Part shown: piece by piece, positions 1-11,543 of the stretch | Layout: each line of letters begins with the position of its first letter | How positions within the stretch are numbered: the stretch's first letter is position 1 | DNA from: Fistularia commersonii | Lineage: Eukaryota; Chordata; Actinopteri; Syngnathiformes; Fistulariidae | Direction of reading: 5' to 3' | DNA length: 64,000 nt | Assembly: GCA_037954325.1 (NCBI GenBank) | Contig: JBBMNZ010000035.1 | Span: 11,043,501 to 11,107,500, forward strand | Program-made: the position numbers and the translations under genes | Notes under the pieces: model-generated | Databases searched by the model: none | The model's input: the letters and a program-made list of their open reading frames with translations, nothing else | Told to the model about the DNA's origin: nothing

Positions 1-176
1 TCTGCACAATATATGTCAAATTTAGTGTAATCCCTTCACAGGTTCACAAGATATAGCCATTCGTTCAAAAAGTGCTTATCTCACTGAGTTGAAGCGTTTT
101 TGATTATGAGTGGCAATAACTTTTGAATTTCATCAAGCTGGTTTCTGCTGTTTAAATAGGTTTTTTAGGACATGAT
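1..176. repeat. Type P monomer (exemplar)
   Basis: This is a representative of the commoner monomer form. After the start landmark it reads 'atatgtcaaatttagtg', then 'cccttcacaggttcac', the shared 'agatatagccat', and 'tcgttcaaaaagtgc'. This particular copy also has 'gattatgag' and the private tail 'tttaaataggttttttagg'. The tail recurs at 151, 1910, 5845, 9252, 16290, 18045 and 22265 and nowhere after 22.3 kb, so it marks the first third of the array. Family II and type Q share 'ataagtcaaa' and 'ccagcaaca/cctgcaaca'-like sequence, so P is probably the derived form. Confidence 0.9.
59..75 (+). other. CENP-B-box-like motif in type P monomers (weak)
   Basis: The 17 bp 'attcgttcaaaaagtgc' fit the known CENP-B box core (NTTCGNNNNANNCGGGN) at 7 of its 9 fixed positions. 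TTCG and the central A match, and the CGGG element reads AGTG. The motif recurs in almost every type P monomer at the same phase. It is lost in Q and family II units, where TTCG is replaced by 'tagggtc' or 'tacggtc'. The match is seen in the sequence, but any protein binding is speculation. CENP-B-like proteins are not universal, and an AT-rich satellite gives partial matches easily. Confidence 0.25.
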
Positions 177-880
177 TCTGCACAATATGTGTCAAATTTA
201 GTGTAATCCCTTCACAGGTTCACAAGATATAGCCATTCGTTCAAAAAGTGCTTATCTCACCGAGTTGAAGGGTTTTTGATTAGGAGTGATAATAACTTTT
301 GAATTTCATCAAGCTGGTTTCTGCTGTTGATATATGTTGTTTAGGACATGATTCTGCACAATATATGTCAAATTTAGTGTAATCCCTTCACAGGTTCACA
401 AGATATAGCCATTCGTTCAAAAAGTGCTTATCTCACTGAGTTGAAGCGTTTTTGATTATGAGTGGCAATAACTTTTGAATTTCATCAAGCTGGTGTCTGC
501 CGTTGAAATATGTTGTTTAGGACATGATTCTGCACAATATATGTCAAATTTAGTGTAATCCCTTCACAGGTTCACAAGATATAGCCATTCGTTCAAAAAG
601 TGCTTATCTCACCGAGTTGGAGCGTTTTTGATTAGGAGTGGCAATAACTTTTGAATTTAATTAAGCTGGTGTCTGCCGTTGAAATATGTTGTTTAGGACA
701 TGATTCTGCACAATATATGTCAAATGTTGTGTAATCCCTTCACAGGTTCACAAGATATAGTCATTCGTTCAAAAAGTGCTTATCTCACCGAGTTGAAGCG
801 TTTTTGGTTAGGAGTGGCAATAACTTTTGAATTTCATCAAGCTGGTTTCTGCTGTTGAAATATGTTGTTAAGGACATGAT

Positions 881-1056
881 TCTGCACAATATAAGTCAAA
901 TTCAGTTTAATCCAGCTACATTTTTGAAAGATATAGCCATAGGGTCAAAAAGCGCTTATCTCATCGAGTCGGAGTGTTTTTGATCAGGAGTGGCCATAAC
1001 TTTCGAATTTCATCAAGATGGTTTCTGATTTTGAAATATGTTGTTTAGGACATGAT
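881..1056. repeat. Q-variant monomer with TGATCA and TTCGAA sites
   Basis: This is a diverged Q unit with 'cagtttaatccagctac', 'catcgagtcggagtg', 'tttttgatcaggagtggcc' and 'actttcgaatttc', then 'aagatggtttctgatttt'. The combination is private to this monomer type, which always follows a unit containing 'caaatgttgtg' and 'gttaaggac'. Copies are seen near 2640, 3872, 4112, 4816, 6050, 7279, 7519, 8223, 9981, 10690, 12449, 13852, 15091 and 17025. One copy (about 10100) has lost the TTCGAA site. It is not seen after about 17.2 kb, so it marks zone 1. The BclI and BstBI sites make it a usable physical marker. Confidence 0.85.
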
Positions 1057-1759
1057 TCTGCACAATATATGTCAAATTTAGTGTAATCCCTTCACAGGTT
1101 CACAAGATATAGCCATTCGTTCAAAAAGTGCTTATCTCACCGAGTTGAAGCGTTTCTGATTAGGAGTGGCAATAACTTTTGAATTTCATCAAGCTGGTTT
1201 CTGCTGTTGAAATATGTTGTTTAGGACATGATTCTGCACAATATAAGTCAAATTCATTGTAATCCAGCCACAGGTTTAAAAGATAAAGCCATAGGGTCAA
1301 AAAGTGCTTATCTCATCGAGTTGGAGCGTTTTTGATTAGGAGTGGCAATAACTTTTGAATTTCATCAAGCTGGTGTCTGCCGTTGAAATATGTTGTTTAG
1401 GACATGATTCTGCAACATATATGTCAAATTTAGTGTAATCCCTTCACAGGTTCAAAAGATATAGCCATTCGGTCAAATGTGCTTATCTCATTGAGTTGAA
1501 GCGTTTTTGATTAGGAGTGATAATACCTTTTGAATTTCATCAAGCTGGTTTCTGCTGTTGATATATGTTGTTTAGGACATGATTCTGCACAATATATGTC
1601 AAATTTAGTGTAATCCCTTTACAGGTTCACAAGATATAGCCATTCGTTCAAAAAGTGCTTATCTCACTGAGTTGAAGCGTTTTTGATTATGAGTGGCAAT
1701 AACTTTTGAATTTCATCAAGCTGGTGTCTGCCGTTGAAATATGTTGTTTAGGACATGAT

Positions 1760-2914
1760 TCTGCACAATATATGTCAAATTTAGTGTAATCCCTTCACAG
1801 GTTCACAAGATATAGCCATTCGTTCAAAAAGTGCTTATCTCACTGAGTTGAAGCGTTTTTGATTATGAGTGGCAATAACTTTTGAATTTCATCAAGCTGG
1901 TTTCTGCTGTTTAAATAGGTTTTTTAGGACATGATTCTGCACAATATATGTCAAATTTAGTGTAATCCCTTCACAGGTTCACAAGATATAGCCATTCGTT
2001 CAAAAAGTGCTTATCTCACCGAGTTGAAGGGTTTTTGATTAGGAGTGATAATAACTTTTGAATGTCATCAAGCTGGTTTCTGCTGTTGATATATGTTGTT
2101 TAGGACATGATTCTGCACAATATATGTCAAATTTAGTGTAATCCCTTCACAGGTTCACAAGATATAGCCATTCGTTCAAAAAGTGCTTATCTCACTGAGT
2201 TGAAGCGTTTTTGATTATGAGTGGCAATAACTTTTGAATTTCATCAAGCTGGTGTCTGCCGTTGAAATATGTTGTTTAGGACATGATTCTGCACAATATA
2301 TGTCAAATTTAGTGTAATCCCTTCACAGGTTCACAAGATATAGCCATTCGTTCAAAAAGTGCTTATCTCACCGAGTTGGAGCGTTTTTGATTAGGAGTGG
2401 CAATAACTTTTGAATTTAATTAAGCTGGTGTCTGCCGTTGAAATATGTTGTTTAGGACATGATTCTGCACAATATATGTCAAATGTTGTGTAATCCCTTC
2501 ACAGGTTCACAAGATATAGTCATTCGTTCAAAAAGTGCTTATCTCACCGAGTTGAAGCGTTTTTGGTTAGGAGTGGCAATAACTTTTGAATTTCATCAAG
2601 CTGGTTTCTGCTGTTGAAATATGTTGTTAAGGACATGATTCTGCACAATATAAGTCAAATTCAGTTTAATCCAGCTACATTTTTGAAAGATATAGCCATA
2701 GGGTCAAAAAGCGCTTATCTCATCGAGTCGGAGTGTTTTTGATCAGGAGTGGCCATAACTTTCGAATTTCATCAAGATGGTTTCTGATTTTGAAATATGT
2801 TGTTTAGGACATGATTCTGCACAATATATGTCAAATTTAGTGTAATCCCTTCACAGGTTCACAAGATATAGCCATTCGTTCAAAAAGTGCTTATCTCACC
2901 GAGTTGAAGCGTTT
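1760..2914. repeat. Ten-monomer higher-order repeat, partial copy 2
   Basis: This repeats units 1-6 and most of unit 7 of the 1759-bp repeat. I see single-base differences from copy 1, such as 'gaatgtcatc' near 2063 where copy 1 has 'gaatttcatc', and 'atatatgtc' where copy 1 reads 'atatgtgtc' near 187. Agreement ends near 2912, where copy 1 has 'gtttctgattaggagtggc' and this copy has 'gtttttgattaggagtgaa'. From there the array moves into a different monomer order. Units 7-10 and 1 of the original order reappear at about 4992-5865, an offset of 3935. Confidence 0.85.
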
Positions 2915-3796
2915 TTGATTAGGAGTGAAAATAACTTTTGAATTTCATCAAGCTGGTTTCTGATGTTGAAATATGTTGTTTAGGACATGATTCTGCACAA
3001 TATATGTCAAATTTAGTGTAATCCCATCACAGGTTCACAAGATATAGCCATTCGTTCAAAAAGTGCTTATCTCACCGAGTTGAAGCGTTTTTGATTAGGA
3101 GTGATAATAACTTTTGAATTTCATCAAGCTGGTTTCTGCTGTTGAAATATGTTGTTTAGGACATGATTCTGCACAATATAAATCAAATTCAGTGTAATCC
3201 AGCAACAAGTTTGAAAGATATAGCCATTCGTTCAAAAAGTGCTTATCTCACCGAGTTGAAGCGTTTTTGATTAGGAGTGGCAATAACTTTTGAATTTCAT
3301 CAAGCTGGTTTCTAATGTTGAAATATGTTGTTTAGGACATGATTCTGCACATTATAAGTCAAATTCAGTGTAATCCAGCTACATTTTTGAAAGATATAGC
3401 CATAGGATCAAAAAGCACTTATCTCATCGAGTTGCAGCGTTTTTGATTAGGAGTGGCAATAACTTTTGAATTTCATTAAGCTGGTGTCTGCCGTTGAAAT
3501 ATGTTGTTTAGGACATGATTCTGCACAATATATGTCAAATTTAGTGTAATCCCTTCACAGGTTCACAAGATATAGCCATTCGTTCAAAAAGTGCTTATCT
3601 CACCGAGTTGGAGCGTTTTTGATTAGGAGTGGCAATAACTTTTGAATTTAATTAAGCTGGTGTCTGCCGTTGAAATATGTTGTTTAGGACATGATTCTGC
3701 ACAATATATGTCAAATGTTGTGTAATCCCTTCACAGGTTCACAAGATATAGTCATTCGTTCAAAAAGTGCTTATCTCACCGAGTTGAAGCGTTTTT

Positions 3797-4276
3797 GGTT
3801 AGGAGTGGCAATAACTTTTGAATTTCATCAAGCTGGTTTCTGCTGTTGAAATATGTTGTTAAGGACATGATTCTGCACAATATAAGTCAAATTCAGTTTA
3901 ATCCAGCTACATTTTTGAAAGATATAGCCATAGGGTCAAAAAGCGCTTATCTCATCGAGTCGGAGTGTTTTTGATCAGGAGTGGCCATAACTTTCGAATT
4001 TCATCAAGATGGTTTCTGATTTTGAAATATGTTGTTGGTTAGGAGTGGCAATAACTTTTGAATTTCATCAAGCTGGTTTCTGCTGTTGAAATATGTTGTT
4101 AAGGACATGATTCTGCACAATATAAGTCAAATTCAGTTTAATCCAGCTACATTTTTGAAAGATATAGCCATAGGGTCAAAAAGCGCTTATCTCATCGAGT
4201 CGGAGTGTTTTTGATCAGGAGTGGCCATAACTTTCGAATTTCATCAAGATGGTTTCTGATTTTGAAATATGTTGTT
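3797..4276. repeat. Tandem 240-bp duplication with 64-bp phase slip
   Basis: Bases 3797-4036 and 4037-4276 are the same 240-bp unit (one monomer plus 64 bp). The junction at 4036/4037 joins 'atatgttgtt' to 'ggttaggag', which normally lie in different parts of the monomer. Successive 'tctgcacaat' landmarks at 3872 and 4112 are therefore 240 bp apart instead of 176. This is one of the few places where register is broken. A short shared 'gtt/ttt' run at the joint suggests microhomology. The event predates the 3407-bp duplication, because it is present in both copies. Confidence 0.93.
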
Positions 4277-4287
4277 TAGGACATGAT

Positions 4288-4463
4288 TCTGCACAATATA
4301 TGTCAAATTTAGTGTAATCCCTTCACAGGTTCACAAGATATAGCCATAGGATCAAAAAGCACTTATCTCATCGAGTTGCAGCGTTTTTGATTAGGAGTGG
4401 CAATAACTTTTGAATTTCATTAAGCTGGTGTCTGCCGTTGAAATATGTTGTTTAGGACATGAT
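4288..4463. repeat. Chimeric P/Q monomer
   Basis: The front half is type P ('atatgtcaaatttag', 'cccttcacaggttcac'). After 'agatatagccat' the sequence continues as the Q-variant 'aggatcaaaaagcac' with 'catcgagttgcagcg', the back half of the unit seen at about 3351-3526. The switch point is at about 4341-4346, inside sequence common to both types. The same chimera appears 3407 bp later at about 7695-7870. It is best read as an exchange or gene-conversion product. Confidence 0.8.
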
Positions 4464-5971
4464 TCTGCACAATATATGTCAAATTTAGTGTAATCCATTC
4501 ACAGGTTCACAAGATATAGCCATTCGTTCAAAAAGTGCTTATCTCACCGAGTTGGAGCGTTTTTGATTAGGAGTGGCAATAACTTTTGAATTTAATTAAG
4601 CTGGTGTCTGCCGTTGAAATATGTTGTTTAGGACATGATTCTGCACAATATATGTCAAATGTTGTGTAATCCCTTCACAGGTTCACAAGATATAGTCATT
4701 CGTTCAAAAAGTGCTTATCTCACCGAGTTGAAGCGTTTTTGGTTAGGAGTGGCAATAACTTTTGAATTTCATCAAGCTGGTTTCTGCTGTTGAAATATGT
4801 TGTTAAGGACATGATTCTGCACAATATAAGTCAAATTCAGTTTAATCCAGCTACATTTTTGAAAGATATAGCCATAGGGTCAAAAAGCGCTTATCTCATC
4901 GAGTCGGAGTGTTTTTGATCAGGAGTGGCCATAACTTTCGAATTTCATCAAGATGGTTTCTGATTTTGAAATATGTTGTTTAGGACATGATTCTGCACAA
5001 TATATGTCAAATTTAGTGTAATCCCTTCACAGGTTCACAAGATATAGCCATTCGTTCAAAAAGTGCTTATCTCACCGAGTTGAAGCGTTTCTGATTAGGA
5101 GTGGCAATAACTTTTGAATTTCATCAAGCTGGTTTCTGCTGTTGAAATATGTTGTTTAGGACATGATTCTGCACAATATAAGTCAAATTCATTGTAATCC
5201 AGCCACAGGTTTAAAAGATAAAGCCATAGGGTCAAAAAGTGCTTATCTCATCGAGTTGGAGCGTTTTTGATTAGGAGTGGCAATAACTTTTGAATTTCAT
5301 CAAGCTGGTGTCTGCCGTTGAAATATGTTGTTTAGGACATGATTCTGCAACATATATGTCAAATTTAGTGTAATCCCTTCACAGGTTCAAAAGATATAGC
5401 CATTCGGTCAAATGTGCTTATCTCATTGAGTTGAAGCGTTTTTGATTAGGAGTGATAATACCTTTTGAATTTCATCAAGCTGGTTTCTGCTGTTGATATA
5501 TGTTGTTTAGGACATGATTCTGCACAATATATGTCAAATTTAGTGTAATCCCTTTACAGGTTCACAAGATATAGCCATTCGTTCAAAAAGTGCTTATCTC
5601 ACTGAGTTGAAGCGTTTTTGATTATGAGTGGCAATAACTTTTGAATTTCATCAAGCTGGTGTCTGCCGTTGAAATATGTTGTTTAGGACATGATTCTGCA
5701 CAATATATGTCAAATTTAGTGTAATCCCTTCACAGGTTCACAAGATATAGCCATTCGTTCAAAAAGTGCTTATCTCACTGAGTTGAAGCGTTTTTGATTA
5801 TGAGTGGCAATAACTTTTGAATTTCATCAAGCTGGTTTCTGCTGTTTAAATAGGTTTTTTAGGACATGATTCTGCACAATATATGTCAAATTTAGTGTAA
5901 TCCCTTCACAGGTTCACAAGATATAGCCATTCGTTCAAAAAGTGCTTATCTCACCGAGTTGAAGCGTTTTT

Positions 5972-8900
5972 GGTTAGGAGTGGCAATAACTTTTGAATTT
6001 CATCAAGCTGGTTTCTGCTGTTGAAATATGTTGTTAAGGACATGATTCTGCACAATATAAGTCAAATTCAGTTTAATCCAGCTACATTTTTGAAAGATAT
6101 AGCCATAGGGTCAAAAAGCGCTTATCTCATCGAGTCGGAGTGTTTTTGATCAGGAGTGGCCATAACTTTCGAATTTCATCAAGATGGTTTCTGATTTTGA
6201 AATATGTTGTTTAGGACATGATTCTGCACAATATATGTCAAATTTAGTGTAATCCCTTCACAGGTTCACAAGATATAGCCATTCGTTCAAAAAGTGCTTA
6301 TCTCACCGAGTTGAAGCGTTTTTGATTAGGAGTGAAAATAACTTTTGAATTTCATCAAGCTGGTTTCTGATGTTGAAATATGTTGTTTAGGACATGATTC
6401 TGCACAATATATGTCAAATTTAGTGTAATCCCATCACAGGTTCACAAGATATAGCCATTCGTTCAAAAAGTGCTTATCTCACCGAGTTGAAGCGTTTTTG
6501 ATTAGGAGTGATAATAACTTTTGAATTTCATCAAGCTGGTTTCTGCTGTTGAAATATGTTGTTTAGGACATGATTCTGCACAATATAAATCAAATTCAGT
6601 GTAATCCAGCAACAAGTTTGAAAGATATAGCCATTCGTTCAAAAAGTGCTTATCTCACCGAGTTGAAGCGTTTTTGATTAGGAGTGGCAATAACTTTTGA
6701 ATTTCATCAAGCTGGTTTCTAATGTTGAAATATGTTGTTTAGGACATGATTCTGCACATTATAAGTCAAATTCAGTGTAATCCAGCTACATTTTTGAAAG
6801 ATATAGCCATAGGATCAAAAAGCACTTATCTCATCGAGTTGCAGCGTTTTTGATTAGGAGTGGCAATAACTTTTGAATTTCATTAAGCTGGTGTCTGCCG
6901 TTGAAATATGTTGTTTAGGACATGATTCTGCACAATATATGTCAAATTTAGTGTAATCCCTTCACAGGTTCACAAGATATAGCCATTCGTTCAAAAAGTG
7001 CTTATCTCACCGAGTTGGAGCGTTTTTGATTAGGAGTGGCAATAACTTTTGAATTTAATTAAGCTGGTGTCTGCCGTTGAAATATGTTGTTTAGGACATG
7101 ATTCTGCACAATATATGTCAAATGTTGTGTAATCCCTTCACAGGTTCACAAGATATAGTCATTCGTTCAAAAAGTGCTTATCTCACCGAGTTGAAGCGTT
7201 TTTGGTTAGGAGTGGCAATAACTTTTGAATTTCATCAAGCTGGTTTCTGCTGTTGAAATATGTTGTTAAGGACATGATTCTGCACAATATAAGTCAAATT
7301 CAGTTTAATCCAGCTACATTTTTGAAAGATATAGCCATAGGGTCAAAAAGCGCTTATCTCATCGAGTCGGAGTGTTTTTGATCAGGAGTGGCCATAACTT
7401 TCGAATTTCATCAAGATGGTTTCTGATTTTGAAATATGTTGTTGGTTAGGAGTGGCAATAACTTTTGAATTTCATCAAGCTGGTTTCTGCTGTTGAAATA
7501 TGTTGTTAAGGACATGATTCTGCACAATATAAGTCAAATTCAGTTTAATCCAGCTACATTTTTGAAAGATATAGCCATAGGGTCAAAAAGCGCTTATCTC
7601 ATCGAGTCGGAGTGTTTTTGATCAGGAGTGGCCATAACTTTCGAATTTCATCAAGATGGTTTCTGATTTTGAAATATGTTGTTTAGGACATGATTCTGCA
7701 CAATATATGTCAAATTTAGTGTAATCCCTTCACAGGTTCACAAGATATAGCCATAGGATCAAAAAGCACTTATCTCATCGAGTTGCAGCGTTTTTGATTA
7801 GGAGTGGCAATAACTTTTGAATTTCATTAAGCTGGTGTCTGCCGTTGAAATATGTTGTTTAGGACATGATTCTGCACAATATATGTCAAATTTAGTGTAA
7901 TCCATTCACAGGTTCACAAGATATAGCCATTCGTTCAAAAAGTGCTTATCTCACCGAGTTGGAGCGTTTTTGATTAGGAGTGGCAATAACTTTTGAATTT
8001 AATTAAGCTGGTGTCTGCCGTTGAAATATGTTGTTTAGGACATGATTCTGCACAATATATGTCAAATGTTGTGTAATCCCTTCACAGGTTCACAAGATAT
8101 AGTCATTCGTTCAAAAAGTGCTTATCTCACCGAGTTGAAGCGTTTTTGGTTAGGAGTGGCAATAACTTTTGAATTTCATCAAGCTGGTTTCTGCTGTTGA
8201 AATATGTTGTTAAGGACATGATTCTGCACAATATAAGTCAAATTCAGTTTAATCCAGCTACATTTTTGAAAGATATAGCCATAGGGTCAAAAAGCGCTTA
8301 TCTCATCGAGTCGGAGTGTTTTTGATCAGGAGTGGCCATAACTTTCGAATTTCATCAAGATGGTTTCTGATTTTGAAATATGTTGTTTAGGACATGATTC
8401 TGCACAATATATGTCAAATTTAGTGTAATCCCTTCACAGGTTCACAAGATATAGCCATTCGTTCAAAAAGTGCTTATCTCACCGAGTTGAAGCGTTTCTG
8501 ATTAGGAGTGGCAATAACTTTTGAATTTCATCAAGCTGGTTTCTGCTGTTGAAATATGTTGTTTAGGACATGATTCTGCACAATATAAGTCAAATTCATT
8601 GTAATCCAGCCACAGGTTTAAAAGATAAAGCCATAGGGTCAAAAAGTGCTTATCTAATCGAGTTGGAGCGTTTTTGATTAGGAGTGGCAATAACTTTTGA
8701 ATTTCATCAAGCTGGTGTCTGCCGTTGAAATATGTTGTTTAGGACATGATTCTGCAACATATATGTCAAATTTAGTGTAATCCCTTCACAGGTTCAAAAG
8801 ATATAGCCATTCGGTCAAATGTGCTTATCTCATTGAGTTGAAGCGTTTTTGATTAGGAGTGATAATACCTTTTGAATTTCATCAAGCTGGTTTCTGCTGT

Positions 8901-9378
8901 TGATATATGTTGTTTAGGACATGATTCTGCACAATATATGTCAAATTTAGTGTAATCCCTTTACAGGTTCACAAGATATAGCCATTCGTTCAAAAAGTGC
9001 TTATCTCACTGAGTTGAAGCGTTTTTGATTATGAGTGGCAATAACTTTTGAATTTCATCAAGCTGGTGTCTGCCGTTGAAATATGTTGTTTAGGACATGA
9101 TTCTGCACAATATATGTCAAATTTAGTGTAATCCCTTCACAGGTTCACAAGATATAGCCATTCGTTCAAAAAGTGCTTATCTCACTGAGTTGAAGCGTTT
9201 TTGATTATGAGTGGCAATAACTTTTGAATTTCATCAAGCTGGTTTCTGCTGTTTAAATAGGTTTTTTAGGACATGATTCTGCACAATATATGTCAAATTT
9301 AGTGTAATCCCTTCACAGGTTCACAAGATATAGCCATTCGTTCAAAAAGTGCTTATCTCACCGAGTTGAAGGGTTTTT
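5972..9378. repeat. 3407-bp tandem duplication, copy 2
   Basis: This is a near-exact copy of the preceding block. The entry point lies between 5926 and 5971, inside a monomer whose front still reads like unit 2 ('atatagccattcg') and whose back reads 'ttttggttagg' like unit 5. That is the expected scar of unequal exchange. Agreement ends at about 9372-9379 ('gaagggtttttgatt' against 'gaagcgtttttggtt'). One difference is C to A at 8656 (C at 5249), which removes a minus-strand stop codon. The near identity implies either a recent event or an assembly duplication. Confidence 0.92.
7204..7683. repeat. Second copy of the 240-bp phase-slip duplication
   Basis: This has the same structure as 3797-4276 shifted by 3407 bp, with the abnormal joint 'gttgttggttagg' at about 7438-7450. 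It was carried along inside the 3407-bp duplication and did not arise independently, since the joint is identical to the base. Confidence 0.93.
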
Positions 9379-10300
9379 GATTAGGAGTGATAATAACTTT
9401 TGAATTTCATCAAGCTGGTTTCTGCTGTTGAAATATGTTGTTTAGGACATGATTCTGCACAATATAAGTCAAATTCAGTGTAATCCAGCTACATTTTTGA
9501 AAGATATAGCCATAGGGTCAAAAAGTGCTTATCTCAGCGAGTTGGAGCGTTTTTGATTAGGAGTGGCAATAACTTTTGAATTTAATCAAGCTGGTTTCTG
9601 CTGTTGAAATATGTTGTTTAGGACATGATTCTGCACAATATATGTCAAATTTACTGTAATCCCTTCACAGGTTCACAAGATATAGCCATTCGTTCAAAAA
9701 GTGCTTATCTCACCGAGTTGGAGCGTTTTTGATTAGGAGTGGCAATAACTTTTGAATTTAATTAAGCTGGTGTCTGCCGTTGAAATATGTTGTTTAGGAC
9801 ATGATTCTGCACAATATATGTCAAATGTTGTGTAATCCCTTCACAGGTTCACAAGATATAGTCATTCGTTCAAAAAGTGCTTATCTCACCGAGTTGAAGC
9901 GTTTTTGGTTAGGAGTGGCAATAACTTTTGAATTTCATCAAGCTGGTTTCTGCTGTTGAAATATGTTGTTAAGGACATGATTCTGCACAATATAAGTCAA
10001 ATTCAGTTTAATCCAGCTACATTTTTGAAAGATATAGCCATAGGGTCAAAAAGCGCTTATCTCATCGAGTCGGAGTGTTTTTGATCAGGAGTGGCCATAA
10101 CTTTTGAATTTCATCAAGATGGTTTCTGATTTTGAAATATGTTGTTTAGGACATGATTCTGCACAATATATGTCAAATTTAGTGTAATCCCTTCACAGGT
10201 TCACAAGATATAGCCATTCGTTCAAAAAGTGCTTATCTCACCGAGTTGAAGCGTTTTTGATTAGGAGTGAAAATAACTTTTGAATTTCATCAAGCTGGTT
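8560..10300. repeat. 1.74-kb block, copy 1 (offset 7038)
   Basis: Markers recur about 7038 bp downstream: 'ctgcaacat' 8752 to 15789, 'tttaaatagg' 9252 to 16290, 'gggtttttg' 9371 to 16409. It includes a Q unit with 'tcagcgagttggag' and 'aatttaatcaag', then a P unit with 'aaatttactg'. 7038 is 40 monomers minus 2. The downstream copy is at about 15600-17330. Between the copies lies a different mixture of the same monomers, so this is a non-adjacent duplicate produced before or by the events that expanded 10.3-15.6 kb. Confidence 0.75.
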
Positions 10301-11543
10301 TCTGATGTTGAAATATGTTGTTTAGGACATGATTCTGCACAATATATGTCAAATTTAGTGTAATCCCATCACAGGTTCACAAGATATAGCCATTCGTTCA
10401 AAAAGTGCTTATCTCACCGAGTTGAAGCGTTTTTGATTAGGAGTGATAATAACTTTTGAATTTCATCAAGCTGGTTTCTGCTGTTGAAATATGTTGTTTA
10501 GGACATGATTCTGCACAATATAAATCAAATTCAGTGTAATCCAGCAACAAGTTTGAAAGATATAGCCATTCGTTCAAAAAGTGCTTATCTCACCGAGTTG
10601 AAGCGTTTTTGATTAGGAGTGGCAATAACTTTTGAATTTCATCAAGCTGGTTTCTAATGTTGAAATATGTTGTTTAGGACATGATTCTGCACAATATAAG
10701 TCAAATTCAGTTTAATCCAGCTACATTTTTGAAAGATATAGCCATAGGGTCAAAAAGCGCTTATCTCATCGAGTCGGAGTGTTTTTGATCAGGAGTGGCC
10801 ATAACTTTCGAATTTCATCAAGATGGTTTCTGATTTTGAAATATGTTGTTTAGGACATGATTCTGCACAATATATGTCAAATTTAGTGTAATCCCTTCAC
10901 AGGTTCACAAGATATAGCCATTCGTTCAAAAAGTGCTTATCTCACCGAGTTGAAGCGTTTTTGATTAGGAGTGGCAATAACTTTTGAATTTCATCAAGCT
11001 GGTTTCTGCTGTTGAAATATGTTGTTTAGGTCATGATTTTGCACAATATATGTCAAATTTAGTGTAATCCCTTCACAGGTTCACAAGATATAGCCATTCG
11101 TTCAAAAAGTGCTTATCTCACCGAGTTGAAGCGTTTTTGATTAGGAGTGAAAATAACTTTTGAATTTCATCAAGCTGGTTTCTGCTGTTGAAATATGTTG
11201 TTTAGGACATGATTCTGCACAATATAAGTCAAATTCATTGTAATCCAGCCACAGGTTTAAAAGATAAAGCCATAGGGTCAAAAAGTGCTTATCTCATCGA
11301 GTTGGAGCGTTTTTGATTAGGAGTGGCAATAACTTTTGAATTTCATCAAGCTGGTGTCTGCCGTTGAAATATGTTGTTTAGGACATGATTCTGCAACATA
11401 TATGTCAAATTTAGTGTAATCCCTTCACAGGTTCAAAAGATATAGCCATTCGGTCAAATGTGCTTATCTCATTGAGTTGAAGCGTTTTTGATTAGGAGTG
11501 ATAATACCTTTTGAATTTCATCAAGCTGGTTTCTGCTGTTGAT

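Larger units (their letters stand above)
1..1759. repeat. Ten-monomer higher-order repeat, copy 1 (1759 bp)
   Basis: Ten distinguishable monomers are followed at 1760 by the same series again. Order: (1) 'tttaaatagg' tail; (2) 'gaagggttttt' with 'gtgataat'; (3) 'gattatgag' with 'gtgtctgccg'; (4) 'ttggag' with 'aatttaatta'; (5) 'caaatgttgtg'; (6) the TGATCA/TTCGAA unit; (7) 'cgtttctgatt'; (8) Q-like with 'ccagccacaggttta'; (9) 'ctgcaacatat' with 'cggtcaaatgtgc', one base short; (10) 'ccctttacagg'. Ten units minus the one-base deletion in unit 9 gives 1759. Confidence 0.9.
2565..5971. repeat. 3407-bp tandem duplication, copy 1
   Basis: Markers here recur exactly 3407 bp later: 'ggttag' 2565 to 5972, 'cccatcac' 3023 to 6430, the phase-shift junction 4035 to 7442, and 'tttaaatagg' 5845 to 9252. 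The length equals 19 monomers plus 64 bp minus 1. The 64 bp is the partial monomer of the internal 240-bp duplication, and the missing base is the short 'cggtcaaatgtgc' unit. It contains parts of two HOR orders plus a P/Q chimeric monomer. Confidence 0.92.

Noticed and set aside
41..60. RNA polymerase III B-box-like sequence ('ggttcacaag') in type P monomers
   Set aside because: Only the first half resembles GGTTCGANTCC, there is no A box at the right distance and no clear terminator. This is too weak to call a tRNA-derived element.
1..176. Internal half-monomer (88-bp) duplication
   Set aside because: I compared 'agatatagccattcgttcaa' with 'caataacttttgaatttca' as possible ancestral half repeats. 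The similarity is only scattered short matches and is not convincing without a computed alignment.
8502..8690. 62-codon open reading frame on the minus strand
   Set aside because: It lies wholly within satellite monomers, begins at TTG, and exists only because of C to A at 8656. The duplicate copy 3407 bp upstream has a stop there. No domain, ribosome-binding context or codon pattern.
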